Below, one piece after another: positions 38,826-46,974 of a stretch of DNA of 64,000 bases. Every line of letters starts with the position of its first letter. The first letter of the stretch is position 1. The position numbers and the translations under genes are program-made. The notes below the pieces were generated by a model. It was not told the origin of the DNA. It was given only the letters and a program-made list of their open reading frames with translations, and ran no database searches. Source of the DNA: JAKFDI01 sp044508835 (GTDB taxonomy: Bacteria; Pseudomonadota; Gammaproteobacteria; Burkholderiales; Burkholderiaceae_C); contig JBIQHD010000001.1 of the NCBI GenBank assembly GCA_044508835.1, forward strand, positions 248,001-312,000. Reading direction: 5' to 3'.

Positions 38826-40082
38826 TCACCCGGCCAGCGCCGCCAGCGCCTCCCACAGCGGCGTCGCCGCCCACTCCTGCCGGATGCGCACGCCGAGCGC
38901 ACCTGTGGCGGCGTGCAGGGGCTCGTCGTCAAGCATCGCCCGTAGCGCGCGGGCGATGGCCGGTGCGCCGGCGGAGGCACGCAGGCGGCGCCCCGCGCCG
39001 TGGAACACTACGCGCGCGGCGGTGTCGTGCTGGTCGCGGCCCATCGGCAGGCACAGCAGCGGCCGGCCCGCCGCGAGCGCGCGCATCACCGTGCCGTGGC
39101 CGGCGTGCGTGACCACCACGCGGGCCTGCGGCAGCAGTGCGGCATGGGACGCGCGCTCGACCACCACCGTGTTCGGCGCCGGCCGCAGCAGGTGCGGCGC
39201 GATCGCCGGGCCGGTGGTGACGAGGCCGCGCACGGGCAGCGGGCCCAGCGCGTCGCAGATGCGCTGCAGCAGCGGCGCCTGCGCCATGCAGGTGGTGCTC
39301 AGCGACACCAGCACGAGCGGCCGCTCGCCCGGCGGCAGCGCCACCGGAGGGGCGGCCGCGGCCCAGGGCGGGTCGTCGAGCGGGGCGCCGGCGTAGAGCA
39401 CGCCGGCCGTCGCCGCCTGCGGGAACTCGAAGGCGCGGCTCGTCAGCGCGAGGGTTTGGCCGGCGCGCAGGCCCTGCGCCTGCGGCGCGCCGAGCGGCGG
39501 CAGGCCGTGGCGGGCGCGCGCCGCGTTCAGCGCCGGCAGGCCGGGCCGCAGCGTGCATGCCACCGCCCGGCCGAGCAGCAGGTCGCGCAGCCGCCCGGCG
39601 GGGCCGCGTGCCGGCATGAGGCCGAGCCCGAAGGGCGGGCGGCCGGGGGCGGGCGTGGTGACGATGTTGGGCACGAGCACGGCCCACGGCAGGCCGCTGG
39701 CCTCGGCCGCGACCATGGCGCCGTACAGCGGGTCGGTCACGAGCACCGCGTCGGCGCCGTGGCGGCGCAGCGCGGCCAGCGTCTCGTCGGCGTAGCGCGC
39801 GGCCGGCTCGTACATCAGCCCGTGGCGCAGCCGCGCGGCCAGGCCGAGCGGCGTGCGGTCCTGCCAGTCGCGCAGCGGGTCGTGCCGCGCGGGCCGGTTG
39901 CCGGCATGCGGCGCCTGCCGCCAGGGTGTGAAGCCGAGGCCGCGGCGCTCGGCCTCGGCCTGCAGCGCCGGGTCGGCGATGAGGTGCACGCTGTGCCCGC
40001 GCGCGACCAGGCCCGCCGCGACGCCGAGCACCGGCGGCGTGTTGCCGCCGCCGTCCCAGTGCGCCAGCAGAAAAACGCTCAT
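38826..40082 (-). CDS. MGT-family (UGT-like) glycosyltransferase
   Basis: A 418-residue GT-B fold enzyme. The N-terminal acceptor domain starts MSVFLLAHWDGGGNTPPVLG; the C-terminal donor domain contains VVTHAGHGTVMRALAAGRPL and LPMGRDQHDTAARV, typical of bacterial macrolide/zeaxanthin-type glycosyltransferases. Family members glycosylate hydrophobic small molecules with UDP-sugars. The ATG overlaps the LysR stop (ATGA), so the two genes are probably cotranscribed, an unusual partnership. Confidence 0.88.
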   Translation of the reverse strand: MSVFLLAHWDGGGNTPPVLGVAAGLVARGHSVHLIADPALQAEAERRGLGFTPWRQAPHAGNRPARHDPLRDWQDRTPLGLAARLRHGLMYEPAARYADETLAALRRHGADAVLVTDPLYGAMVAAEASGLPWAVLVPNIVTTPAPGRPPFGLGLMPARGPAGRLRDLLLGRAVACTLRPGLPALNAARARHGLPPLGAPQAQGLRAGQTLALTSRAFEFPQAATAGVLYAGAPLDDPPWAAAAPPVALPPGERPLVLVSLSTTCMAQAPLLQRICDALGPLPVRGLVTTGPAIAPHLLRPAPNTVVVERASHAALLPQARVVVTHAGHGTVMRALAAGRPLLCLPMGRDQHDTAARVVFHGAGRRLRASAGAPAIARALRAMLDDEPLHAATGALGVRIRQEWAATPLWEALAALAG

Positions 40083-41344
40083 GACGCCTCGGCCGGCCGC
40101 GCCGGCACGCGGCGCAGCGCCTCGATGAGCAGTTGCGCGCCGGGCGAGGAATGGTCCTGCGTGCGGCGCAGGATGCCGATGGGCCGCGCGGTGCCGGGCA
40201 GGCGGATCGGCAGCGTCGCCAGGGTGCCGCCCTGCAGCTCGTGGTGGAAGAGCTGGCGCGAGGCGGCCGACACCATGTCGGTCTCCAGCAGCAGGCCGCG
40301 GATGACGGACAGGTCCGATGACTCCACCGCGACCCGCGGCGGCGGCAGGGCGAGCGCGGAGAGCACCGCCGCCAGCGCCTCGCGGGTGGGCGAGCCGCGC
40401 CGCGGCAGCACCCAGTCGGACCGCAGCGCGTCGCGCAGGCCCACGTCAGGCCGGCGGGCGAGCGGGTGGCCGGCGCGCACGAACACGGCCATGGTCTCGC
40501 TGAACAGCTCCTCGCGCACCAGCGCCGAGGGCTGACCATCCTGCGGCAGGGCGCCGAGCACGAAGTCCACGTCGCCCGAGCGCACGCCGGCGGTGAGGGT
40601 GTCGAGCGGCCCCTCCACCGTGCTCACCTGCAGCCGCGGGTGCTCGCGCAGCAGCCGCGCGATGGCCACCGGCAGCATGTAGGGCCGCCCGAAGGGCAGC
40701 GCGCCGACGACGACCTGGCCCTCCACCACGCCCTTCATCGCCGAGAGTTCGGCGCCGGCGATGCGCAGCTGCGACAGCGCCCGCCGGATGCGGAACAGCA
40801 GCGCCTCGCCGGCCGGCGTGAGGCCGACGCCGGACGCCGCGCGGTCGAACAGCGGCAGGCCGAGGCCGCCTTCCAGCTCGCGCAGCGCCATGCTCACCGC
40901 GGGCTGCGACACGCCCAGCCGCTGCGCCACCGCGCCCACGTGCCGGCGCTCGGCGAAGGCGATCAGCACGTCCAGCCGCCGCGGCGTCACCGCCAGCGAG
41001 AAGACCGGCGCGTTGCGCAGCCGCGAGCCCCGGGCCCGCGCCATCTCGCCGAGGGCGGCGCGGGCGGCTTCCATGTCCTCGAACGCGAGTTCGGCGCGGC
41101 GCAGCAGGGCCTTGCCGAAGTCGGTGGGCAGCATGCCGCGCGCGTTGCGCTCGAACAGGTCGACGCCCAGCGCCGCCTCCAGCTCGTGCACCGAGCGCGA
41201 GACGGCCGACTGCGCCCGCCGCAGCCGTTCGCCCGCCTGCGTCACGCTGCCTGCGCGGCACACCGCGACGAAGGCGTGCAGGTGCTTGGTGTGCTGCATC
41301 AGCGCGGCGGGGGGCCGGGCGGCGTCGGGCGGGTCGGCATTCAT
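40079..41344 (-). CDS. LysR-type regulator with two tandem DNA-binding domains (copy A)
   Basis: A 421-residue regulator, about 110 longer than a normal LysR protein. Two winged-helix domains follow one another: residues ~20-82 (HAFVAVCRAGSVTQAG ... QSAVSRSVHELE) and ~121-183 (DVLIAFAERRHVGAVA ... QPAVSMALRELEGG), offset by about 102 residues. A single effector domain follows (EGQVVVGALPFGRPYMLPV). It is divergent from a Bug receptor gene, its likely target. A GGTCGACC palindrome lies just upstream of its start. The same architecture is seen at 52139-53458. Confidence 0.9.
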   Translation of the reverse strand: MNADPPDAARPPAALMQHTKHLHAFVAVCRAGSVTQAGERLRRAQSAVSRSVHELEAALGVDLFERNARGMLPTDFGKALLRRAELAFEDMEAARAALGEMARARGSRLRNAPVFSLAVTPRRLDVLIAFAERRHVGAVAQRLGVSQPAVSMALRELEGGLGLPLFDRAASGVGLTPAGEALLFRIRRALSQLRIAGAELSAMKGVVEGQVVVGALPFGRPYMLPVAIARLLREHPRLQVSTVEGPLDTLTAGVRSGDVDFVLGALPQDGQPSALVREELFSETMAVFVRAGHPLARRPDVGLRDALRSDWVLPRRGSPTREALAAVLSALALPPPRVAVESSDLSVIRGLLLETDMVSAASRQLFHHELQGGTLATLPIRLPGTARPIGILRRTQDHSSPGAQLLIEALRRVPARPAEAS

Positions 41345-41359
41345 ATCGGGTCGACCATA
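41344..41359. promoter_or_regulatory. Dyad in the lysR-Bug intergenic region
   Basis: TAT-CGGGTCGACC-ATA contains the 8-bp palindrome GGTCGACC (41349-41356) and TAT/ATA flanks. It abuts the LysR start codon and is the only obvious dyad between the divergent genes, so it is a candidate LysR site. Confidence 0.35.
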
Positions 41360-41465
41360 AGCGTTTTAGATGGGAGCGCAAGCGTTCCGCGCTTTTCCCG
41401 CCGGCGGTGCGCGCGAAGAATCCCGCCGGTCGAGAACACCGCTGAACACCGCCTGGAGGCTGACG

Positions 41466-42461
41466 ATGTCCCGTATCGACCCCTTGATTCCTCGCCGCGC
41501 GTTCCTCGCGGCCGCCGCGGCGGCGCTCGCGTTCGGCGCGCCGGGCGCGCCTGCCCAGGACTTTCCGGTGCGCCCGGTGCGCATCATCTCGTCGTTCCCC
41601 GCGGGCAGCGGGCCGGATGCGGCGATGCGCATCGTCGCCGAGCAGCTGGCCGTGCTGTGGAAGCAGACGGTGGTGGTGGAGAACCGGCCGGGCGGCAACG
41701 GCTTCATCGCCATCGCCGCGCTCAAGCAGGCCGCACCCGACGGCCACGAGCTGCTGCAGTTCGACATGGCGCACGTGACCACGCACCCGTACACCTTCAG
41801 CAAGCTGCCCTACGACCCGCGCACCGACCTGGCGCTGGTGCGCCCGCTGTTCCAGAACGAGTTCTTCGTCGCCGTGGGCGCGGACAGCCCCTACCGCAGC
41901 GTGGCCGACATCGTGGCCGCCGCGAAGGCCAGGCCCGGCGAGCTGACCTACGGCTCGTGGTTCAACGGCAGCCCCGGCCACCTGGGCGCGCTGCGCCTGG
42001 AGGCGGCCACGGGCGTGAAGATGCTGCACGTGCCCTACAAGGAGATGTCGCAGCTCTACGGCAGCGTCGCCACGCAGGAAGTGCAGTGGGCGCTGGGCAG
42101 CGCGGCCAGCGCCGGGCCGCTGGTGCAGGCGGGCAAGCTGCGCTTCATCGCCACCACGGGCACCAGGCGCTCGGCGCTGTACCCCGATGCGCCGCCGATG
42201 CGCGAGACGCCGGGCGCCGAATCGGTGAGCCTGATGTCGTGGACCGGGCTGGCCGCGCCGCGCGGCACGCCCAGGGCGCTGCGCGAGAGGATCAGCGCCG
42301 ACGTCGCCCGCGCCATCGCCAGCGCGCCGGTGCAGGAGCGCTTCCGCCAGGTCGGCTACGACGCGATGGACATGGGGCCGGACGAGCTGGCGGCGCACGT
42401 CGAGCGCGAGCGCAAGGTGTGGCGCGCCATCATCGAGGCGGCCCACCTGAGGCTTGACTAG
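41466..42461 (+). CDS. Bug-family periplasmic solute-binding receptor
   Basis: A 331-residue protein. The RR-containing signal (IPRRAFLAAAAAALAF ... APAQ) is followed by PVRIISSFPAGSGPDAAMRI, VVVENRPGGNGFIA and MLHVPYKEM, the Bug signature regions. It should bind a small carboxylate in the periplasm, perhaps the substrate of the dioxygenase encoded downstream. A GGAGG lies about 7 bases before the ATG. The stop codon TAG is part of the CTAG end of the 272-bp repeat that separates it from the next gene. Confidence 0.93.
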   Translation: MSRIDPLIPRRAFLAAAAAALAFGAPGAPAQDFPVRPVRIISSFPAGSGPDAAMRIVAEQLAVLWKQTVVVENRPGGNGFIAIAALKQAAPDGHELLQFDMAHVTTHPYTFSKLPYDPRTDLALVRPLFQNEFFVAVGADSPYRSVADIVAAAKARPGELTYGSWFNGSPGHLGALRLEAATGVKMLHVPYKEMSQLYGSVATQEVQWALGSAASAGPLVQAGKLRFIATTGTRRSALYPDAPPMRETPGAESVSLMSWTGLAAPRGTPRALRERISADVARAIASAPVQERFRQVGYDAMDMGPDELAAHVERERKVWRAIIEAAHLRLD

Positions 42462-42729
42462 GGCCTGTTCACGCCATGGGAGGGCTCGCGTGACTCGACA
42501 AAACGGCGCCTGCAAGGCGCAAAGCGCACCCGTAGCGCGTGCTACGGCGAGCATTTGCAACGCGGCAGGCGCCGTTTTGCCGAGATCACCCGAAGGGCCG
42601 GTGTCTGGCAGGGCGCAGGGCCGCGTTGCCCGCTCGTTGTGTGCCACGGGCACACGGCCTCGCGGGCGCCTTGCCCTGCGCCCTGCCAGACACCGGCGCG
42701 TGCCCTCCCATGGCGTGAACAGGCCCTAG
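42458..42729. repeat. 272-bp CTAG-bounded palindromic element, copy 1
   Basis: The ends form a perfect 27-bp inverted repeat (42458-42484 with 42703-42729), starting and ending with CTAG. Inside are two long hairpins: 42494-42513 with 42565-42584 (20 bp, one mismatch), and 42598-42621 with 42673-42696 (24 bp, perfect), the latter capped by GTGTGCC-ACG-GGCACAC. Copy 2 at 55579-55850 has the same length and layout in the opposite orientation. No protein is encoded. It could be a MITE-like element with a CTAG target duplication (body 42462-42725); that is inference. Confidence 0.9.
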
Positions 42730-42736
42730 CAACGAT

Positions 42737-43282
42737 ATGATGAAGACCTTCCCCGGCCTGCAGCTCGCGCTGCCGCAGATCGACCTGCAGGAGATCATGG
42801 ATCACCTGCGCGACGACACCGAGCGCCGCACCTACCCGCTGTGGCAGGCGGACGAGTGCCTGTGCTTCGTGGCGCGCGGGCGCGAGTACCGCAGCGAGTT
42901 CCACCTGAACCCGAGCCACGAGCTGCAGTACTCCATCAAGGGCGAGCTGCGCCTGCACTGGCGCGACCCGCAGGGCAGGGAGCAGGTGTCGGTGGTGCCC
43001 GAGGGCCACTGCCTGTACCAGCCGCCGATGGTGCCGCACTCGCCGCGCTTCGCGCCCGATGCCTTCCAGCTCGTCGTCGAGCGCAAGCGCCGCCCGGGCG
43101 AGATCGACCGCTTCCACTGGTTCTGCCCCGCGTGCGACCACCGGCTGCACGAGGAGACCTTCATCGTCAGCGACTACGGCGCCGACCCGGTCTCGCGCGC
43201 CTATGACAACTTCTTCGGCTCGCTCGAGTTCCGTACCTGCAAGCAGTGCGGCACCGTGATGCCGGCCCCGTCCGATGAGTGA
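42737..43282 (+). CDS. 3-hydroxyanthranilate 3,4-dioxygenase family cupin
   Basis: A 181-residue cupin. Iron ligands His56, Glu62 and His101, the substrate-contact residues Arg52, Arg104 and Glu115, and a C-terminal rubredoxin-like metal site (Cys130, Cys133, Cys168, Cys171) correspond to bacterial 3-hydroxyanthranilate dioxygenase as I recall it. The reaction would open the ring of an o-aminophenol carboxylate. No kynurenine genes are nearby, so another aminohydroxybenzoate is possible. Two ATG codons (42737, 42740) begin the frame; there is no ribosome site, because the palindromic element ends 7 bases upstream. It overlaps the next gene by 8 bases. Confidence 0.85.
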   Translation: MMKTFPGLQLALPQIDLQEIMDHLRDDTERRTYPLWQADECLCFVARGREYRSEFHLNPSHELQYSIKGELRLHWRDPQGREQVSVVPEGHCLYQPPMVPHSPRFAPDAFQLVVERKRRPGEIDRFHWFCPACDHRLHEETFIVSDYGADPVSRAYDNFFGSLEFRTCKQCGTVMPAPSDE

Positions 43283-43913
43283 GCTGCTGCGCACGCTGGA
43301 GCAGCAGGTGCGGCCGCAGCATGCGGCGCTGCTGATCGTGGACATGCAGAACGACTTCTGCGCCGAGGGCGGCTTCCTGCACGAGGCGCGGCGCGGCGAT
43401 GCGCGCACCGGCATCCGCGTGGATGAGAACGAGCGCATCGCGGACCACATCGCCGAACTCGCCGCCGCCGCGCGGCGCGCCGGCGCGCCGGTGGTGTGGC
43501 TGCGCTCGGTGTACGACTTCAAGTACCTGGCCGATGCGCAGATCGCCAAGCGCGGCGTCGAGGGCTGCTGCCTGGAAGGCAGCTGGGGCGCGGACTTCTT
43601 CCGCATCCGGCCGGCGCCCGGCGACCTGGTGGTCGACAAGCACTGCTTCAGCGGCTTCCACGACACCGAGCTGGACGCCCGGCTGCGCGAGCGCGGCGTG
43701 CGCACGCTGGTGATGACGGGCGTGGCCACCAACGTCTGCGTGGACTCGACGCTGCGCCACGGCTTCTTCCTCGGTTACCACATCGTCGTGCCGGAGGACT
43801 GCGTGGGCAGCGGCAACCGCGCCGGGCACGAAGGCACGCTGTCGACGGTGCGGGTGAACTTCGGCACCGTCACGGACCGGGGGACGGTGGCGGGGCTGCT
43901 GGCTGCCGCGTAG
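43275..43913 (+). CDS. Isochorismatase-family cysteine hydrolase
   Basis: A 212-residue alpha/beta hydrolase-like fold with the catalytic triad Asp23 (VDMQNDF), Lys122 (DKHCFSGF) and Cys155 (TGVATNVCV). Members hydrolyse amides, carbamoyl groups or enamines. The 8-base overlap with the dioxygenase gene suggests it acts on the ring-opened amino product, for instance by deamination or amide hydrolysis; this is inference. A repeat-rich region follows. Confidence 0.9.
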   Translation: MSELLRTLEQQVRPQHAALLIVDMQNDFCAEGGFLHEARRGDARTGIRVDENERIADHIAELAAAARRAGAPVVWLRSVYDFKYLADAQIAKRGVEGCCLEGSWGADFFRIRPAPGDLVVDKHCFSGFHDTELDARLRERGVRTLVMTGVATNVCVDSTLRHGFFLGYHIVVPEDCVGSGNRAGHEGTLSTVRVNFGTVTDRGTVAGLLAAA

Positions 43914-43945
43914 GTGCCGGCAGGCTGAGCCCGCTCGCGCCGGAT

Positions 43946-44206
43946 CCGTTCGCACCGAGCTCGTCGAAGTGCCCGTATGTGGCAAGGCTTCGACAAGCTC
44001 AGCCCAACCCTTCGACAGGCTCAGGGCGAACGGTTTTCCGGGACGGCCTCTTCATGCGGGGTCGCGTTCAACGCCACCACGAAGGCCCCGTTCGCACCGA
44101 GGTATCGAAGTGCCTCTCGGTGCATGCGGGGCTTCGATACCTCAGCCCGAGCCTTCGACAAGCTCAGGATGCGCGGGTTCGGGCTTCGATACCTCAGCCC
44201 GAACGG
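43946..44206. repeat. Cluster of CTTCGA-type dispersed repeats
   Basis: At least seven copies of a 17-24-base motif related to CTTCGACAAGCTCAGCCC and its complement occur at 43946, 43988, 44010, 44088, 44132, 44152 and 44184, in both orientations, often ending in GAACGG. Variants with CTTCGATACCTCAGCCC alternate with the GACAAGCTC form. The array fills the gap between convergent genes. This repeat family is widespread in Burkholderiales intergenic DNA. Confidence 0.8.
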
Positions 44207-44233
44207 TTCTTGTCGTTTGGTGGCTAATGGGTG

Positions 44234-45409
44234 TCAGTCCGCCACGTCCGACAGCTTCACGTACTGCTCGGCGATCGATCGCTGCGCCGCCTCCGACTGC
44301 GAGATGTACTCGAGCTCGGTGAGCTGCATGCCGCGGTCGAAGGGCGAGTGCTCGTCGAAGCGGTGCAGCAGGCCGGTCATGTAGGTGGAGAAGCGGATCG
44401 TCTTCCACACGCGCAGGCCGCATTCGTCGCTGTAGCGGTCGAGCTCGGCGCGCGAGCCGCCGGCGAACCAGGCGGCGATGCCGCGCGCGAGCATGCGCGC
44501 GTCCGCCACCGCCATGTTCAGGCCCTTGGCGCCGGTGGGCGGCACGATGTGCACCGCGTCGCCGGCGAGGAACAGGTTGCCGTGCTGCATGGGGCTGGCG
44601 ATGAAGGCGCGCAGCTGCGCCATGTCGCGCTGGAAGATCTCGCCTTCCTGCACCTCGGTGCGCGCGTCGTCGAACATGCGGGCGTGCAGCTCGTCCCAGA
44701 TGCGCGCGTCGCTCCAGTTCTCCACCCGGTCGCTGGAAGGCACCTGCAGGTACAGCCGCGACACGCTCATCGAGCGCCGGCTGCACAGGGCGAAGCCGCG
44801 GTCGTGGTTGGCGTAGGTCATGTCCGGGATGGGCGGCGCCTTCACCAGCACGCCCAGCCAGGCGAAGTCGTAGCTGCGGGTGTAGGTCGTCACCCGGTCC
44901 TGCGGCACGGCCGAGCGCGACACGCCGTGGAAGCCGTCGCAGCCGGCGACGAACACGCAGTCCAGCGTCTTGTCCACGCCCTCGTGCCGGTAGTGCACGC
45001 GCGGCGACGGGCCATCCACGCCTTCGAGGCGGGTGACCTCGGCCTCGAAGAGCAGCGGGTCGCCTTCGGCCACGCGCGCGCCGATCAGGTCCTTCACCAC
45101 CTCCTGCTGGCCGTAGATCTTCACGCTGCGGCCGGTCAGGCCCGGCAGGTCGAGGTGGATGGTGCGGCCGCGAAAGCGCATGTCCAGGCCGTTGTCGACC
45201 AGGCCCTCGCGCATCATCCGCTCGCCCAGGCCCAGGTTGTTCAGCGTGTCGATCGTGCCCGACTCGAGCACGCCGGCGCGCACGCGCGCCTCGACGTAGT
45301 CGCGGCTGCGCGACTCCAGGATGACGGACTCGATGCCGTGCCGCTTCAGCAGGTGGGCGAGGAAGAGGCCCGCCGGCCCGGCCCCGACGATGGCGACCTG
45401 CGTCTTCAT
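44234..45409 (-). CDS. pobA: 4-hydroxybenzoate 3-monooxygenase
   Basis: A 391-residue FAD monooxygenase aligning end to end with Pseudomonas PobA from memory. The FAD motif GAGPAGLFLAHLL, CDGFHGVSR and GDAVHIVPPTGAKGLN are present. All substrate contacts I recall for p-hydroxybenzoate hydroxylase are kept: Tyr of TYANH (Tyr201), Ser and Arg of CSRRS (Ser212, Arg214), Tyr of SRLYLQV (Tyr222) and Tyr of EQYV (Tyr385). It makes protocatechuate from 4-hydroxybenzoate. It is the last gene of a nine-gene leftward run that includes an ABC transporter, and overlaps the creatininase gene by ATGA. Confidence 0.9.
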   Translation of the reverse strand: MKTQVAIVGAGPAGLFLAHLLKRHGIESVILESRSRDYVEARVRAGVLESGTIDTLNNLGLGERMMREGLVDNGLDMRFRGRTIHLDLPGLTGRSVKIYGQQEVVKDLIGARVAEGDPLLFEAEVTRLEGVDGPSPRVHYRHEGVDKTLDCVFVAGCDGFHGVSRSAVPQDRVTTYTRSYDFAWLGVLVKAPPIPDMTYANHDRGFALCSRRSMSVSRLYLQVPSSDRVENWSDARIWDELHARMFDDARTEVQEGEIFQRDMAQLRAFIASPMQHGNLFLAGDAVHIVPPTGAKGLNMAVADARMLARGIAAWFAGGSRAELDRYSDECGLRVWKTIRFSTYMTGLLHRFDEHSPFDRGMQLTELEYISQSEAAQRSIAEQYVKLSDVAD

Positions 45410-46257
45410 GCCTGCGCCTCCAGCCGTTGCTTGATCCCCTGCACGATGGCGGCGGCCTCGCGCGCGATGGACGCGCGGCCGCGCTCGGCGGTGGCGGCCG
45501 CCGGGTCGCCGAAGTAGCCGAGCGGCGTGACGCGCCTGGAGACGTCGAAGCCCTGGCGCCATTGCGCGAGGTCGTCCGGGCCGAGGTTGGTGGGCACCAG
45601 GTCCGGCAGCAGCGCCTGGCGCACCACGTCGGGGTTGAACCCGAGCATGACCGAGGTCTCCCACTCGCCGGCGTGGATGTCGAGGAAGGGGCCGGGCGGC
45701 TGCTCCGGCGGCACGCTGAACGGAATCACGGCGGGATTCGCGAGGTCGATGCCGAGGCGCCGCAGGATGGCCTCCTCGCAGATGAAGCAGGCCTGCGCTT
45801 CGGATTCCTCCGAGGCCTTGCACATGGCCTGGAAGATGGCCTCGTTGTGCGCCCGGTCGTTGTGGCCCGACACGCAGAAGACGCGGCGCACGCCGTCGCC
45901 GGCCATGCTCTTGATGACGTCGCTCACCAGCTCGATCATGACTTCGGCGCGCACCTTGATCGAGGCGGGGAAGTTCGCCGACACGAAGTTCACGCCCCAG
46001 TAGAAGGGCGGGATGATGATCGCCTCGATGCCTTCGCCCGCCAGCATCGACTTCACCGCACGCAGCCGGGCGCTGGGGATGTAGACGTCGGTGGCGGTGG
46101 GCAGGTGCGGGCCGTGCTGCTCGATGACGCCCATGCTCCACAGGGCGATCGCGCCGCGGCCGACGGCGGCCTCGACCTCGGGGTAGGTCATCTCGGCGAT
46201 CGTGTCCTGGAAGATCGACGGGGACAGGTGTTCAGGCGGGGTGGGGGTGGGCTTCAT
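45406..46257 (-). CDS. Creatininase-family amidohydrolase
   Basis: A 283-residue metalloenzyme of the creatininase fold: IEQHGPHLPTATD (Glu46, His48, Asp57 region), VSGHNDRAHNEAIF and DIHAGEWETS supply the two-metal site. Family members open cyclic amides or hydrolyse formamides (creatininase, MftE-like peptidases, FAPy deformylase). Placement between pobA and an ABC transporter suggests an amide or lactam derivative of an aromatic acid as substrate; this is inference. A GAAGGA ribosome site precedes the ATG. Confidence 0.85.
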   Translation of the reverse strand: MKPTPTPPEHLSPSIFQDTIAEMTYPEVEAAVGRGAIALWSMGVIEQHGPHLPTATDVYIPSARLRAVKSMLAGEGIEAIIIPPFYWGVNFVSANFPASIKVRAEVMIELVSDVIKSMAGDGVRRVFCVSGHNDRAHNEAIFQAMCKASEESEAQACFICEEAILRRLGIDLANPAVIPFSVPPEQPPGPFLDIHAGEWETSVMLGFNPDVVRQALLPDLVPTNLGPDDLAQWRQGFDVSRRVTPLGYFGDPAAATAERGRASIAREAAAIVQGIKQRLEAQA

Positions 46258-46278
46258 GGCAGGGGTCCTTCTTCGGCA

Positions 46279-46974
46279 TCAGACGGCGATCCACTTCTGG
46301 ACGGTGGCAATGTCGGCGAGCAGTTCGGGGGCCGCGCCCGACTCGACGATGCGGCCGCGGTCGAGCACGATGGCCCGGTCGCTCAGGCGCAGGGCGTCCT
46401 CGGCGCGCTGCTCGACGAGCAGGGTGGCGAAGCCCTCCTCGCGCCGCAGCCGGGCGAGGGTGGCTTCCAGCTCCTCGACGATCACCGGGGCCAGCCCCTC
46501 GAAGGGCTCGTCCAGCAGCAGCAGGCGCGGGTTGGCCATCAGCGTGCGGCCGATGGCGAGCATCTGCTGCTCGCCGCCGGAGAGCTTGTCGCCCATGTTG
46601 CGGCGGCGCTCGCGCAGGCGCGGGAACAGGGCGTAGACGCTGGCCAGGTCGTAGCGGCCGGGCGCGGCGGCCACGCGCAGGTTCTCCTCCACCGTCAGCG
46701 AGGGGAAGATGTTGCGCTCCTGCGGCACCCAGCCGATGCCCAGGCGCGAGCGCGCCGAGGCCGGCTCGCGCGAGATGTCGCGCCCGCGCCAGAGGATGCG
46801 CCCGCCCGTCTGCCGCGTGTGGCCCATCAGGCTGAGCAGCAGCGTGGTCTTGCCCACGCCGTTGCGGCCCAGCACCGCCAGGCCCTCGTTCTCGCCGAGG
46901 GCGAGCGACAGCTCGTCGATGACGACGGCGTCGCCGTAGCCGGCCGTCAGGCCGTGGACTTCAAGCAGCGGCAT
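46279..46974 (-). CDS. livF: Branched-chain-type ABC transporter ATPase
   Basis: A 231-residue ATPase with Walker A GRNGVGKTT, signature LSGGEQQ and Walker B RLLLLDEP; the EPFEGLAP ending is LivF-typical. With LivG it powers uptake through LivH/LivM. The start overlaps the livG stop by 14 bases. Confidence 0.93.
   Translation of the reverse strand: MPLLEVHGLTAGYGDAVVIDELSLALGENEGLAVLGRNGVGKTTLLLSLMGHTRQTGGRILWRGRDISREPASARSRLGIGWVPQERNIFPSLTVEENLRVAAAPGRYDLASVYALFPRLRERRRNMGDKLSGGEQQMLAIGRTLMANPRLLLLDEPFEGLAPVIVEELEATLARLRREEGFATLLVEQRAEDALRLSDRAIVLDRGRIVESGAAPELLADIATVQKWIAV

Noticed and set aside
42542..42798. Small open frames inside the 272-bp palindromic element
   Set aside because: They run through hairpin arms on both strands, are not conserved as protein between the two copies, and stem changes follow base pairing, not codons.
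43946..44206. A CRISPR array
   Set aside because: The repeated motif occurs in both orientations at irregular spacing with variants, and no cas genes are present.
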